Source: an uncultured Myxococcales bacterium (lineage in GTDB: Bacteria; Myxococcota_A; UBA9042). Taken from it: 64,000 nucleotides of DNA. Every line of letters starts with the position of its first letter. Within the stretch, counting starts at the first letter, position 1. Positions 63,220 to 64,000 of the stretch are shown piece by piece. A program made the translations under genes and the position numbers. Where the stretch lies: NCBI GenBank assembly GCA_903842345.1, contig CAIMLR010000007.1:186001-250000 (forward strand), in the 5' to 3' direction. Below the pieces are notes generated by a model. It did not search any database. It was not told the origin of the DNA and was given only the letters and a program-made list of their open reading frames with translations.

Positions 63220-63999
63220 CTACGCCGCGGGCTTGGGCACGTCGCCGCGGATGACCTTGCCCGCCGCCTGCGATTCTTCCGTCGCCGCCAAGAGAAAATG
63301 CGCCATCGTCACGCGTTGGGCGTTCTCCGTCAGCGCCAGATAACCAGCGCGCAGCACGGCGTTTTGGATGCGGCCACCCGGCAAGTCAAAGCGCCGTCCC
63401 AGCTCGGCAAAATCGACGTCCTGGGCGAGCGGCGTGCGCCGCGGCACGAGCGCGCGGAAGATCTGGCCACGCAGGGGCGCGTCCTGCTCGGGAAAGCTGA
63501 TGCGGAAATGGATGCGCCGCAGCACCGCCGGGTCCAGCCCGCCCACCAGGTTGGTCGTCAGCAGCACGATGCCTTCATAGCGCTCGACCTCCTGCAGGAG
63601 CAGATTCACCTCCATGTTGGCGTAGCGATCGGTCGCGGAGTGCGTCTCGGCGACGCGGCGGCCAAACAGGGAATCCGCCTCGTCAAACAGCAGGATCGCG
63701 CCGGTCGAACGCGCGCGCTTGAAGATGTCAGCGATGCGCTGCTCCGTCTCGCCCACCCACTTGGACACCACGGACGGCAAGTTGATTCGCGCCACCGGCA
63801 CGCCCAGCTCCGCACCGATAATCTCTGCGCAGAGCGTCTTGCCCGTGCCCGGCGGCCCGTCAAACAGCGCGACGATGCCGAGGCCCGTCGTCAGCTTCTG
63901 GCCAAATCCCCAATCCGTCATCAGCTTGAGGCGATTGCGGCACGCGCCCAGCAGGCTCTTGACCCGCCCCATCACGTCCTCGGGCAGCACAATGTCGTC
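63220..63999 (-). CDS. AAA+ ATPase of the type found in extracellular contractile injection loci (5' end outside window)
   Basis: At least 260 residues are visible; the frame stays open to the window edge (D-D-I-V-L-P-E-D-V begins the visible part), so an N-terminal domain is missing. Walker A G-P-P-G-T-G-K-T, Walker B I-L-L-F-D-E-A-D-S-L-F-G, D-R-Y-A-N-M-E-V-N-L-L-L-Q-E-V-E-R-Y, sensor T-T-N-L and arginine-finger region L-R-R-I-H-F-R are all present. The combination G-R-R...D-R-Y-A-N, I-S-F-P-E-Q-D-A-P-L-R and G-G-R-I-Q-N-A-V-L-R-A is, from memory, that of AAA ATPases encoded in eCIS (Afp/PVC/MAC-like) clusters; other Cdc48-like ATPases are the alternative. It probably remodels assembly components in the cytoplasm. 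About 117 non-coding bases separate it from the next gene. Confidence 0.83.
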   Translation of the reverse strand, partial: DDIVLPEDVMGRVKSLLGACRNRLKLMTDWGFGQKLTTGLGIVALFDGPPGTGKTLCAEIIGAELGVPVARINLPSVVSKWVGETEQRIADIFKRARSTGAILLFDEADSLFGRRVAETHSATDRYANMEVNLLLQEVERYEGIVLLTTNLVGGLDPAVLRRIHFRISFPEQDAPLRGQIFRALVPRRTPLAQDVDFAELGRRFDLPGGRIQNAVLRAGYLALTENAQRVTMAHFLLAATEESQAAGKVIRGDVPKPAA

Positions 64000-64000
64000 C

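Overview
The window is high-GC, densely coded DNA from what is most likely a member of the Myxococcota (formerly Deltaproteobacteria), probably an uncultured lineage. The pointers are many secreted lipoproteins with Asp/Ala/Pro-rich linkers, very large cysteine-rich CDDGN-repeat proteins, the myxobacterial GDGCSSTC-type repeat, a MYXO-CTERM-like tail, a Hanks-type Ser/Thr kinase and multi-CxxCH lipoproteins. This placement is inference; no rRNA or other marker gene is present. No tRNA, rRNA, CRISPR array, prophage or insertion sequence was recognised.

Layout. 1-2.8 kb: 3' end of fmt, an M64-type secreted metallopeptidase, proC. 2.8-7.1 kb: CAP-domain lipoprotein, enoyl-CoA hydratase/isomerase, GH5 lipoprotein, esterase. 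7.2-18.2 kb: an operon-like set for anaerobic benzoyl-CoA degradation: had, oah, dch, a TetR regulator, bcrC-bcrB-bcrA-bcrD (ATP-dependent class I benzoyl-CoA reductase), glutaryl-CoA dehydrogenase and an SDR. It is preceded by a perfect 18-bp palindrome that is the likely TetR operator. 18.3-26.2 kb: a beta-propeller/thioredoxin-like lipoprotein, a DUF1697 protein, a small lipoprotein, cysE-cysK, a Tat-exported FAD oxidase and a PLP enzyme. 26.2-36.3 kb: two paralogous glycosidase-like lipoproteins flanking a radical SAM gene, a multi-CxxCH/somatomedin-B-like lipoprotein, a radical SAM gene pair, and a dihaem cytochrome-rhodanese fusion. 36.4-51.3 kb: a Ser/Thr kinase, two ~1,000-residue Cys-rich lipoproteins with lamin-tail-like ends, an OmpA-family protein, a radical-SAM-like/DUF483-like protein, an MNIO (DUF692)-DUF2063 fusion, Sua5 and an acyl-CoA dehydrogenase. 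51.4-59.0 kb: a single 2,530-residue Cys-rich repeat lipoprotein with an exact 915-bp higher-order repeat. 59-64 kb (minus strand): a GT-C-like membrane protein, a TPR protein, a 582-residue protein with coiled-coil and Gly/Ala-rich parts, and an AAA+ ATPase cut by the window edge, resembling part of an extracellular contractile injection (eCIS) locus.

How the genes work together. The 7-17 kb block encodes benzoyl-CoA dearomatisation (BcrABCD), then dienoyl-CoA hydration (Dch), alcohol oxidation (Had), ring cleavage (Oah) and, after beta-oxidation, glutaryl-CoA decarboxylation (GcdH). Ferredoxin and benzoate-CoA ligase genes are not in view. The 26-59 kb block looks like cell-surface biology: giant disulfide-rich proteins interspersed with peptide-modifying enzyme families (three radical SAM proteins, a degenerate radical-SAM-like protein and an MNIO-DUF2063 fusion). 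A link between these enzymes and the Cys-rich proteins is a hypothesis from proximity only.
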